Positions 42,473-50,359 of a stretch of DNA of 63,899 nt are shown here, one piece after another (position 1 is the first letter of the stretch; every line of letters starts with the position of its first letter). The stretch lies in assembly GCA_015064415.1 (NCBI GenBank), contig SVSG01000009.1, positions 1 to 63,899 on the forward strand, in the 5' to 3' direction. The notes under the pieces are model-generated. The model was given only the letters and a program-made list of their open reading frames with translations, was not told where the DNA came from and did not search any database. The position numbers and the translations under genes were made by a program. This DNA comes from Oscillospiraceae bacterium. GTDB taxonomy: Bacteria > Bacillota > Clostridia > Oscillospirales > CAG-272.

Positions 42473-43081
42473 TTACTTGATATCGGCGTGGGCGAAGATC
42501 GTTTTCCAGACCTCCTCTTTTCCTTCGCCGTTCAGGGCGGAAAAGGGAATCACGGGGGTGTCGGTGGGGATGGCAGGATGCGTGGCAAGGGCGGCAAGCG
42601 CCTTGGCGCGCTCGGTCTTATTGAGCTTATCCGCCTTGGTGGCGACCACGGCAAAGGGGAGCCCCGTTTGCGTGAGATAATCCAGCATCATCACGTCGTC
42701 CTTGGTGGGGCCCACCTTCAGATCGACGAGCTGGAGAATAAGCGCCACGCGGTCGATGTTTTTATTTGCGGTGAAATAGCCGTCGGTCAGCGCGGACCAC
42801 TTTTCCTTTTCCTGCGGGGGGCGCTTGGCAAAGCCGTAGCCCGGCAGGTCGACCAAAAACAGCTTTTTGTCCACGTCATAAAAGTTGACGGTGATGGTCT
42901 TGCCCGGTGCCTGGCTGACGCGTGCCAGCGCCTTGCGGCCGAGCAGAGTATTGATCAGCGAGCTTTTGCCCACGTTCGAACGACCCGAAAGCGCGATCTG
43001 CGGGATCGGGTGCGCGGGGAACTGGCGCGGCTCGCCCGCACTGATCAGGAGTGCGGCCTTTTGCAGGTTAAGATTTGGCAT
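42473..43081 (-). CDS. engB: Ribosome biogenesis GTPase YsxC/EngB
   Basis: A 202-residue small GTPase that helps late 50S assembly. G1 motif GRSNVGKS (33-40), G2/G3 at KTITVNFY and DLPGYGFAKR, G4 TKADK. I start at ATG 43081 with AAGGAG 6 nt upstream, so the gene begins 14 nt inside the 3' end of lon. The lon-engB order is a classic Firmicute pair. Confidence 0.95.
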   Translation of the reverse strand: MPNLNLQKAALLISAGEPRQFPAHPIPQIALSGRSNVGKSSLINTLLGRKALARVSQAPGKTITVNFYDVDKKLFLVDLPGYGFAKRPPQEKEKWSALTDGYFTANKNIDRVALILQLVDLKVGPTKDDVMMLDYLTQTGLPFAVVATKADKLNKTERAKALAALATHPAIPTDTPVIPFSALNGEGKEEVWKTIFAHADIK

Positions 43082-45479
43082 AAACGGCTCCTTGCGTTGT
43101 TTTTTTGCCCGAAACGGGGCGGGATGTACGCGCACTTTCCTGCGGTGCATCGGGCGCGACCAGCGCCAGCTTCAGCACGTCAGAAAGGGTGCGGCAGGGC
43201 AGGATCTCCAGCGCCGCAACGGCGGCGGGATCCAGGTCGGGGAGGTTGCGCTGATTGTCTGCGGGGATCAGCACGGTCTTCACACCGGCGGCGGCCGCCG
43301 CCATCGTTTTTTCCTTCAGACCGCCAATGGCAAGCACCTTGCCCGTGAGAGTCACCTCGCCCGTCATGGCAAGATCGTGGCGCACGGGGCGGCCGGAAAG
43401 GGCGCTGACAAGGGCCGTGACCATGGCACAGCCCGCGGAGGGGCCGTCCTTCGGGGTCGCGCCCTCGGGGAAATGAATGTGCAGGTCGGTGGTCTTATGG
43501 AAATCCTCGGGCACGCCAAGCTCCTTTGCATGTGCGCGGATATAGCTGACGGCAATGCGGGCGGATTCCTTCATCACGTCACCGAGCGAGCCGGTCAGCT
43601 CGACCTTGCCGTCGCCGGGCAGGGGGAGCGCCTCGACTTTAAGCAGATCGCCGCCCGCCTCCGTGTAGGCAAGGCCGTTGACCACGCCCACGGGGTCGGT
43701 GTCCTCCACGCGCTCGCGCATGAGCTTGCGCGGGCCGAGAAATTCGGGGAGATTTTTTGCGGTGACGGTGATGCGCTTTTGCTCGCCGTCTGCCACGCGC
43801 CGTGCCGCCTTGCGGCAGATGGTGGCAATACTGCGCTCCAGATTGCGCACGCCCGCCTCGCGGGTGTAATCGTCAATGATAGAGCCGACTGCCTCCCCGG
43901 TGATGCGCAGCATGCCGCGCGTGAGGCCGTGGCGTGTAAGCTGCTTGTCGATCAGATGATGCGCGGCAATGCTCAGCTTTTCGTTGCGGGTGTAGGTGGA
44001 AAGCTCAATGACCTCCATACGGTCAATGAGGGGGCGCGCCACCGTTTCCAGCGTGTTGGCGGTGGCGATGAATACACAGTCGGAAAGGTCGAAGGGGAGC
44101 TCGACAAAGTGGTCGCGGAAGGCCTTGTTCTGCTCACCGTCCAGGACCTCCAGAAGGGCGGAGGAGGGATCGCCGTGCGCATCGCGCGTGAGCTTGTCGA
44201 TCTCGTCCAGCAGTACGAGCGGATTGTTCACGCCCGCCTGCGTGATGGCGGCAATGATGCGCCCGGGCATCGAGCCGAGATAGGTCTTGCGGTGGCCGCG
44301 GATGTCCGCCTCGTCACGCACGCCGCCAAGCGACACGCGCACGTACTTGCGCCCCATCGCCTCGGCAAGCGAGCGGGCGATCGAGGTCTTGCCCACGCCG
44401 GGAGGGCCGACAAGGCAAAGGATCTGATTTTTGAGGTCGGGATTCAGCTTTTTGACCGCGAGGTATTCCAGAATACGCTCTTTGACCTTTTCTAATCCGT
44501 CATGATCGCGTGCAAGGATGCGGCGGGCGGCGGCAAGGTCGGTGCGGTCGCGGGTCTTCTTGTGCCAGGGCAGCTCCAGACATACGTCCAGATAGCCGCG
44601 CAACACGCTTGCCTCGGCAGAGCCGAAGGGCGTTTTGGCCATGCGCTCGTTTTCCTTCAGGAGTTTTTTCTCCACCTCGGGGGGGAGCTTGGCCTCCTTG
44701 ATGCGGCGCTCGTATTCGTCGATCTCGCTGTCGCCGTCCTCGCCGAGATCCTCCTGGATCACGCGGATCTGCTCGCGCAGATAGTATTCCTTCTGATTGC
44801 GGGAAAGGCGGTCGCGCACCTCCTTGTGGATGGCCATTTCGCAAAGCAGGAGCTCGGTCTCCTCGTGCATCAGCTCCAACGCCTTTTTCAGTCGCTTTGC
44901 GGGGTCGAAGCATTCCAGAATGGCCAGCTTGTCCTCGTAGCGGACCAGCACGTTGGCGGCCACAAAGTCGGCGAAAGCACCGGGGAGCTTCAATTCCGTC
45001 GCCCCGTGCAGCATGTTTTCGTCCAGGTTGGGCAGGATGTTGCCCATTTCCTCCAGCGTGGATTTGGCCACGCGAAGCGTTGCTTCGGTCTGCAGGTCCA
45101 GCGTTTCGTCCAGAGATTCGGTCATAAGGACCAGCTCGGCGCTGTAATGGTCGCCAAGACGGCGGAAGTAAAGCAGCTTCGCGCGCGCAAAGCCCTCGCA
45201 GATCAGACGGAGCTCGCCCTCGGGCGTTTTGACGGTCTGGGTGATCTTGGCGACGGTGCCGACGGGGAAGACGTCCTGTTCTTTAACTTCGCCGTCAACG
45301 GGATGTGTGAGCGGAAGGAGAAAAACGAAGGAGTCCGTTGCCTCCGCAATGCCGGCGGCCGTGATGGCGGTGGCGTCGGACGGTTCAAAATTCAAGGGGA
45401 TCGCGGGGAATGCCACAACGCCGCCCAAGGGGATCACGGGGAGAGTCAGGCGCTGTGCATGTTGGTTATCGTGGGACAT
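43068..45479 (-). CDS. lon: ATP-dependent protease Lon
   Basis: An 803-residue LonA: N-terminal substrate-binding domain (10-200), coiled coil and AAA+ module with GPPGVGKTS and LLDEIDKL, then the protease domain with catalytic S681 in [11 protein letters not shown] and the downstream lysine region ([14 protein letters not shown]). It degrades misfolded and regulatory proteins in the cytoplasm. It overlaps engB by 14 nt. Promoter with extended -10 at 45519-45527. No CIRCE inverted repeat is seen. Confidence 0.96.
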   Translation of the reverse strand: MSHDNQHAQRLTLPVIPLGGVVAFPAIPLNFEPSDATAITAAGIAEATDSFVFLLPLTHPVDGEVKEQDVFPVGTVAKITQTVKTPEGELRLICEGFARAKLLYFRRLGDHYSAELVLMTESLDETLDLQTEATLRVAKSTLEEMGNILPNLDENMLHGATELKLPGAFADFVAANVLVRYEDKLAILECFDPAKRLKKALELMHEETELLLCEMAIHKEVRDRLSRNQKEYYLREQIRVIQEDLGEDGDSEIDEYERRIKEAKLPPEVEKKLLKENERMAKTPFGSAEASVLRGYLDVCLELPWHKKTRDRTDLAAARRILARDHDGLEKVKERILEYLAVKKLNPDLKNQILCLVGPPGVGKTSIARSLAEAMGRKYVRVSLGGVRDEADIRGHRKTYLGSMPGRIIAAITQAGVNNPLVLLDEIDKLTRDAHGDPSSALLEVLDGEQNKAFRDHFVELPFDLSDCVFIATANTLETVARPLIDRMEVIELSTYTRNEKLSIAAHHLIDKQLTRHGLTRGMLRITGEAVGSIIDDYTREAGVRNLERSIATICRKAARRVADGEQKRITVTAKNLPEFLGPRKLMRERVEDTDPVGVVNGLAYTEAGGDLLKVEALPLPGDGKVELTGSLGDVMKESARIAVSYIRAHAKELGVPEDFHKTTDLHIHFPEGATPKDGPSAGCAMVTALVSALSGRPVRHDLAMTGEVTLTGKVLAIGGLKEKTMAAAAAGVKTVLIPADNQRNLPDLDPAAVAALEILPCRTLSDVLKLALVAPDAPQESARTSRPVSGKKTTQGAVYAKS

Positions 45480-45518
45480 AAGCGTTTCCTTTCAAGGGAT
45501 AAATTTATACAGTATAAT

Positions 45519-45527
45519 ATTATAACA
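45519..45527 (-). promoter_or_regulatory. lon promoter, extended -10
   Basis: TGTTATAAT on the minus strand, about 40 nt before the lon start. No clear -35 box. Confidence 0.6.
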
Positions 45528-45587
45528 TAAGTTTTGAAAGATTTCCAGTACTTTTGTAAAAAAATTTATACTTTTTGACGCGGTGCG

Positions 45588-45616
45588 TTGACAAAAAACG
45601 TGATGCTTGTTATAAT
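45588..45616 (+). promoter_or_regulatory. Promoter of the AraC-family gene
   Basis: TTGACA (45588-45593), 17 nt, TATAAT (45611-45616): perfect consensus. Confidence 0.85.
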
Positions 45617-45647
45617 AAAGACAAATGCCGGAAGGGAGGGAAGCGTT

Positions 45648-46460
45648 GTGCCGAATATCAACCGCACCTTGAAGATGTCTGATATTGCCGGATTTGAGGC
45701 AAACTACTACTGTCGCGTGGGCGAAAAACGTATCAGTCACATCTTCCCGCCGCATATGCACGACAATCTGGAGGTCTACGTGCTTTTGGAGGGGGATGCT
45801 TCCTTTATGGTGGAGCAGAGTCTGTACCATCTGGAGCCGGGTGACGCCATCGTCACAAAGCCCAACGAGATCCACAACTGCGTGTTGAACTCGGTTTCCG
45901 TGCACAAGCATCTTTGCTTTTGGTTTTCTGCGGACCGGGGCGCGCTTCTGGAGGACTTTTTACAGCATGATTTTGGCAAGGACAACCTGATCTCCCCCAC
46001 TCCGGAAGACAAGGAAAAGCTGCACGCCCTTTACGAAAAATTACAGGCATTGAACGAAAACGACAGCAAACGGTATGAGTTTTCGCTGCTTTTGCAAATT
46101 TTGGAGCTGTGGGGAAGGAATATTTCCTGCACGGCGCCTCTTCAGCAGGTCCCCGCAGAGCTGCAAAGCATTCTGGAGGACATCAACCACAATTTTTTGA
46201 ATATCAAAAATCTTGATTATTTTACGGACAAATATTTCATCAGCCAAAGCACGCTGAACCGACTGTTCCGCACGCATCTGCACACCACCCCGGGGCTTTA
46301 TCTGGAGGCCAAGCGCCTCGCGCACTCCCGTTTGCTTTTGAAAAAAGGAAAAAGCGTCCTTGCGGCGTGCATGGAAGCGGGATTTTCCGATGCTTCCAAT
46401 TATATACGCCTGTTCAAGAAACGCTTTGGTGTGACGCCGCGACAATATAAGGATTCCTGA
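45648..46460 (+). CDS. AraC-family transcriptional regulator
   Basis: A 270-residue regulator with an N-terminal cupin-like sensing domain (HMHDNLEVYVLLEGDASF, LEPGDAIVTKPNEIHN) and two C-terminal HTH motifs (about 170-270: YFISQSTLNRLFRTHL, AGFSDASNYIRLFKKRFGVTPRQY). Such proteins mostly control sugar or glycan utilisation. I start at GTG 45648, 7 nt after GGAGGG. The frame upstream overlaps the promoter. No obvious target gene is adjacent, so it may control a distant locus. Confidence 0.88.
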   Translation: MPNINRTLKMSDIAGFEANYYCRVGEKRISHIFPPHMHDNLEVYVLLEGDASFMVEQSLYHLEPGDAIVTKPNEIHNCVLNSVSVHKHLCFWFSADRGALLEDFLQHDFGKDNLISPTPEDKEKLHALYEKLQALNENDSKRYEFSLLLQILELWGRNISCTAPLQQVPAELQSILEDINHNFLNIKNLDYFTDKYFISQSTLNRLFRTHLHTTPGLYLEAKRLAHSRLLLKKGKSVLAACMEAGFSDASNYIRLFKKRFGVTPRQYKDS

Positions 46461-46780
46461 GCGGGAATCTACCTTATATAGTAGCGGCATAAAAACAGCA
46501 CGGTATAATAGGCGCCTTGTGCGTGTTGGTGCCATAAGCTTGACACTCCGCACCGAAGGGGCGATATACCGTGCAAACAACAAGGAGATTTCCAAGTTGC
46601 CTTGTTATTATACCGCATCGGCCGCTTTTTGTAAATATCCAAAACAGACAATTTTCGCCTCAAATTTTCGTTAGATTTGCAAGGTGTAGAAAAAACGACA
46701 CCGATTCCCGTTTTTTTTGTTGAAAGTGCCGATTTTTTGAAAAGAGACGAAAAAAGTCGGACGGAAAACGCAAAAAACGC

Positions 46781-46809
46781 TTGACAGACGGGGGGACGTG
46801 TGGTATAAT
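46781..46809 (+). promoter_or_regulatory. infC-rpmI-rplT promoter
   Basis: TTGACA (46781-46786), 17 nt, TATAAT (46804-46809). Confidence 0.9.
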
Positions 46810-46815
46810 AATCGG

Positions 46816-46969
46816 GCAATGAAGCAGAACTCTCCGTTCTCACCCGGCCGCAACGGCGCGCCGCGGTTGATATTTTCCCCTTTGGGGGCACCTTTGGCGT
46901 GCGGAGTGTTTGGCTTCGCGCGATTTTTTATTTTGCCGGGCATGCCCCGGGAATTGGAGGTAACCTTCT
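46816..46969 (+). promoter_or_regulatory. infC leader with attenuator hairpin
   Basis: About 155 nt separate promoter and start. CGTGCGGAG (46898-46906) pairs with CTTCGCGCG (46914-46922) and is followed by ATTTTTTATTTT, an intrinsic terminator inside the leader. An upstream CTCCG (about 46828-46832) could pair with CGGAG as antiterminator. L20-controlled attenuation of infC-rpmI-rplT is known in Bacillus. This leader has the right layout. Confidence 0.55.
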
Positions 46970-47488
46970 ATTAGCACCGCAAAAGATATGCTGATCAACG
47001 AAGACATCCGCGAAAAGGAGGTCCGCTTGATCGGAGAAGACGGAGAGGCACTTGGTATCGTTTCCTCGGCAACCGCCCTGAAGATGGCGTATGACCGCGG
47101 ACTTGACCTGGTTTTGATGGCAGCGCAGGCCACCCCGCCCGTTTGCCGCATCATGGATTATGGCAAATATCGCTTCGACCGCGAAAAGAAGGAAAAGGAA
47201 GCACGTAAGAAGCAGCAGGTGATCGAGCTCAAGGAGGTTCAGCTTTCCTGCCGTATCGACGTGCACGATTTTGAAACGAAGGCACGCAACGCGAAGAAAT
47301 TCCTTGCCGCAGGCAATAAGGTCCGCGTGGTGGTTCGCTTCAAGGGACGCGAAATGGCGCATCAGGATCTCGGCCGTGACGTGCTTGCCCGCTTTGAGGC
47401 CGCGATGGCTCCCGAAGGGACCGTGGAGAAAAAGCCCGTGCTTGACGGACGTCTGATGACGATGATCGTCGTTCCTGCCAAAAATTAA
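46970..47488 (+). CDS. infC: Translation initiation factor IF-3
   Basis: A 172-residue IF-3 with NINED-type N-terminus (DMLINEDIREKEVRLI), PPVCRIMDYGKYRFD and C-terminal domain (KFLAAGNKVRVVVRFKGREM). GGAGG at 46956-46960 lies 9 nt before an ATT codon, giving STAKDMLINED. The first ATG (46988) is 27 nt away, too far. An AUU start is the known autoregulatory feature of infC, so I place the start at 46970. Confidence 0.93.
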   Translation: MSTAKDMLINEDIREKEVRLIGEDGEALGIVSSATALKMAYDRGLDLVLMAAQATPPVCRIMDYGKYRFDREKKEKEARKKQQVIELKEVQLSCRIDVHDFETKARNAKKFLAAGNKVRVVVRFKGREMAHQDLGRDVLARFEAAMAPEGTVEKKPVLDGRLMTMIVVPAKN

Positions 47489-47550
47489 ATTGTATCAATG
47501 GCGTAATGCTTGATGATAGTTTGAATTAAGTTACAAAGGAGATAAACAAA

Positions 47551-47745
47551 ATGGGAAAAATCAAGACACATAAGGCCGCTGCCAAAAGATTTTCCGTTAC
47601 CGCAAACGGCAAGGTAAAGATCAATCCTTGCGGACATCGTCACAACCTGGGTCTTAAGACTGCTAAGCGCAAGAGAAAGCTTCGCACCGCAGGCGTGCTG
47701 AGCGCATCCATGACGCCCACCGCACGTAAGATGATCCAGCAGTAA
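47551..47745 (+). CDS. rpmI: 50S ribosomal protein L35
   Basis: 64 residues, starting MGKIKTHKAAAKRFSVTANG, with the basic L35 core CGHRHNLGLKTAKRKRKLR. AAAGGAG site. 62 nt after infC. Confidence 0.95.
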   Translation: MGKIKTHKAAAKRFSVTANGKVKINPCGHRHNLGLKTAKRKRKLRTAGVLSASMTPTARKMIQQ

Positions 47746-47766
47746 TCGAAAGGGAGGTAAATCACA

Positions 47767-48120
47767 ATGGCAAGAATTAAGGGCGCAATGATGACGCGCA
47801 AGAGAAGAAATAAGGTCCTCAAGGCCGCTAAGGGCTACTGGGGTGCAAAGTCCACTCACTTCAAGATGGCCAAGCAGGCCGTGATGAAGAGCGGCAATTA
47901 CGCATATATCGGCCGTAAGCAGAAGAAGAGAGAGTTCCGTCAGCTTTGGATCGCTCGTATCTCCGCTCAGGCAAAGGTTTGCGGCATGAACTACTCCACG
48001 CTCATGCACGGCCTCAAGAAGGCAGGCATCGAGCTCAACCGCAAGATGCTCGCTGAGCTGGCTGTTTCCGACAAGGACGCATTCGCAGCCATCGCAGAGC
48101 AGGCAAAGGCCGCTCTTTAA
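47767..48120 (+). CDS. rplT: 50S ribosomal protein L20
   Basis: 117 residues. The basic N-terminal extension ([18 protein letters not shown]) reaches into the subunit, and the globular C-terminus ([25 protein letters not shown]-like) is the part that also binds leader RNA for autoregulation. 21 nt after rpmI, terminator directly downstream. Confidence 0.96.
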   Translation: MARIKGAMMTRKRRNKVLKAAKGYWGAKSTHFKMAKQAVMKSGNYAYIGRKQKKREFRQLWIARISAQAKVCGMNYSTLMHGLKKAGIELNRKMLAELAVSDKDAFAAIAEQAKAAL

Positions 48121-48125
48121 TGCAT

Positions 48126-48153
48126 AAAAAACCCGGTTAAGGCCGGGTTTTTT
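48126..48153 (+). terminator. Terminator of infC-rpmI-rplT
   Basis: AAAAAACCCGG (48126-48136) pairs with CCGGGTTTTTT (48143-48153). Confidence 0.9.
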
Positions 48154-48219
48154 GTCTATCTATCCCCCGGATTTTTTTGCTGAAAAAGCACTTTTTTTCA
48201 TCCAAAGGAAGGAAAAAGC

Positions 48220-49050
48220 ATGCAAAAAGTAACAGAATACATCACTTCAAGGCAAAATGCATTGCTCACGCAGGTCACGGGCCTTTCCGAGCGGAAGCTC
48301 CGTCGGCGCGAGGGGCTTTTCCGTTTTGACGGCAAAAAGCTGTTTTGCGAGGCACTGCAGGCGGGGCTGCCGCTTACTGCCGTGCTTTTGCGCGAAAGTA
48401 ACGCGGGTGACGTACAGGCCGCGGCCGCTGCGTGGGAGCTGCCCGCAGGGTGCCGCGCCGTGATCCTGCCGGATACGCTTTTTGACCGCATCAGTGAAGA
48501 GAAATCTCCCGATGGGGTGATTTGTGTGTCAAAAAATCTTGACAAAATCCATAAAAATGTTACAATAGATAAATGTGACCCCGGATACGAGCCCTTGCCG
48601 CTTGGCAGAACGCTGCTTCTGGAAAGCGTGCGCGATCCCGGCAATCTCGGCACGATCATCCGCTCCGCCAAGGCGTTCGGGGTGCAGAATCTGGTGCTTT
48701 CCGCCGATTGCGCCGATCTGTATAACCCCCGCACCATCCGCGCCGCGATGGGGACGTTATTTTCGCAACGCGTGCTTGTGGCCGAGGATCTTGTGGGTGT
48801 GGTAAAGGAGCTTGGCGCGCGCGGTCGCGTATATGCCGCCGCGCTGAAGGATACCTCGGTGCGTCTGGGGCAGATCTCTTTCGGTGAAAACGATGCCGTT
48901 GCCGTGGGCAATGAGGGGCACGGCCTTTCCCACGAGGTGCTGGAGGCCTGCACCGACAGCGTTTATATCCCGATGGCAAGCGGCGTGGAGTCCTTGAACG
49001 CGGGGATCGCCGCCTCGGTGATCCTGTGGGAATTTTACAGAGGAAACTGA
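48220..49050 (+). CDS. SpoU/TrmH-family RNA 2'-O-methyltransferase
   Basis: A 276-residue SPOUT methyltransferase with an N-terminal L30e-like substrate-binding domain (to about 110) and the three knot motifs DPGNLGTIIRSAKAFG, AVGNEGHGLS and IPMASGVESLNAGIAASVIL. Likely acts on 23S rRNA (RlmB/TsnR-like). The exact nucleotide is unknown. GGAAGG precedes ATG 48220. The dprA gene follows after 2 nt. Position downstream of rplT is common in Clostridia. Confidence 0.9.
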   Translation: MQKVTEYITSRQNALLTQVTGLSERKLRRREGLFRFDGKKLFCEALQAGLPLTAVLLRESNAGDVQAAAAAWELPAGCRAVILPDTLFDRISEEKSPDGVICVSKNLDKIHKNVTIDKCDPGYEPLPLGRTLLLESVRDPGNLGTIIRSAKAFGVQNLVLSADCADLYNPRTIRAAMGTLFSQRVLVAEDLVGVVKELGARGRVYAAALKDTSVRLGQISFGENDAVAVGNEGHGLSHEVLEACTDSVYIPMASGVESLNAGIAASVILWEFYRGN

Positions 49051-49052
49051 CG

Positions 49053-50330
49053 ATGCAACACGAAGAAAACTGGATCGCGCTGGCGCAGATCCTGGGGCCG
49101 CGCTCCGCACATCTGAAGCCGTTGCTGGAGGCGTTCCAAACGCCGGAGAAAATATTTGAGGCGGACGAGGACGCGCTGCGCGCCGTGATCCCGGATATCG
49201 GCGCGGGGCTTTTGCGCTCGCTCCTCACACGCCGCGCCGCACACGAGGCACGCGAGATCTTGCTTTGGTGTCACCGTGACGGCGTGCGCATTCTGCCCTT
49301 TGACAGCGCGGAGTATCCCGCGATGCTGCGCGAGCTGGACGAGCCGCCTGCCGTGCTTTACTGTCGCGGCAAGCTCCCCGATTTCAACACCCGCGCCGTG
49401 GTCGGCGTGGTGGGCCCCCGCCGCGCGGATGCATACGGCGAGCAGGTGGCGTATACACTATCCTTTGAGCTGGCCGCCGCAGGCGTTGTGATCCTCAGCG
49501 GTATGGCGGAGGGGATCGACGGCGTGGCCACTGCGGCCGCCATTTGTGCGGGCGGTACGCCCGTTGCCGTGCTTGGTTGCGGCATTGACGTGACCTATCC
49601 GCGCCATCACGGAAAGCTGATGGCAGAATGTGCCGAGCGCGGTGCCGTTATCACGGAGTTTGCGCCCGGAACACCGCCGAACGGCTACAATTTCCCGATG
49701 CGAAACCGTTTGATCAGCGCACTGTCCGACGAGGTGCTGGTCGTGCAGGCAGGCGCACACAGCGGCGCCTTGATCACCGCACGCTATGCGCTGACGCAGG
49801 GGCGTCCGCTTTACGCGGTGCCCGGCAATATCACCTCGCCGCTCTCGGAGGGGACGAACCGACTGTTGCAATCGGGGGCTTTCCCCGCGCTTGGCGCCAT
49901 CGATCTGCTTGCACCCTTGCGCGCAAGATACCACGATACGCTTTGTGAAAAAAGCTTTGAGGAGGCCACGCAATATGCGGCGCTCGACACGGAAAAGCTA
50001 TACCGTTTGGGCGTTCGCGTGACAAAAAACGAGAAAGAACCCGTCGGGGAGGGTGCGGAAGCTTCCCCCAAAAAGCCCCGCCGTGAGCGCAAAAAGCGTT
50101 CCGCGAAGGAAAAGGAGGCGCCGCCCGAAAAGACGGAAAGTGTGCCCGATACCTCGGCGCTGACGCCGCGTCAGCGCGAAATCTACGATATGCTGCCGCG
50201 TACGCCCTTTACCGTGGACGTGCTGACCGAGCGCGGGATCCCCGTCTCGGAGGCGGCAAGCACCCTTACTTTATTGGAAATATACGGTTTGCTCGGCTCG
50301 CGGCCGGGCGGCACGTTTGAATTGAAATAA
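49053..50330 (+). CDS. dprA: DNA processing protein DprA
   Basis: A 425-residue DprA that loads RecA on incoming ssDNA. N-terminal SAM-like region (1-80), Rossmann core (GVVGPRRADAYGEQVA, SGMAEGIDGVA, VAVLGCGIDVTYPR, EFAPGTPP) and a C-terminal winged helix (LTPRQREIYDMLP). A Lys/Glu-rich linker of about 45 residues (RRERKKRSAKEKEA) separates the two. ATG 49053 follows GAGGAAA. The frame from 49026 overlaps the previous gene and is not used. Confidence 0.92.
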   Translation: MQHEENWIALAQILGPRSAHLKPLLEAFQTPEKIFEADEDALRAVIPDIGAGLLRSLLTRRAAHEAREILLWCHRDGVRILPFDSAEYPAMLRELDEPPAVLYCRGKLPDFNTRAVVGVVGPRRADAYGEQVAYTLSFELAAAGVVILSGMAEGIDGVATAAAICAGGTPVAVLGCGIDVTYPRHHGKLMAECAERGAVITEFAPGTPPNGYNFPMRNRLISALSDEVLVVQAGAHSGALITARYALTQGRPLYAVPGNITSPLSEGTNRLLQSGAFPALGAIDLLAPLRARYHDTLCEKSFEEATQYAALDTEKLYRLGVRVTKNEKEPVGEGAEASPKKPRRERKKRSAKEKEAPPEKTESVPDTSALTPRQREIYDMLPRTPFTVDVLTERGIPVSEAASTLTLLEIYGLLGSRPGGTFELK

Positions 50331-50359
50331 CCAGCTTCACAAAATTGAAAGGAAACCCT

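Larger units (their letters stand above)
46461..46969. other. Intergenic region with inverted repeats and the infC leader
   Basis: Right after the AraC gene the CGGTATAATA motif (about 46501-46510) recurs inverted as TATTATACCG (about 46609-46618), and GCACGGTATA as TATACCGTGC (about 46566-46576). AACAAGG/CCTTGTT form another short stem. The part from 46781 is the infC promoter and leader. No gene is seen. Confidence 0.55.

Noticed and set aside
46988-46990. ATG start for infC
   Set aside because: It is 27 nt from GGAGG, and the residues encoded before it match the IF-3 N-terminus, supporting the ATT start at 46970.
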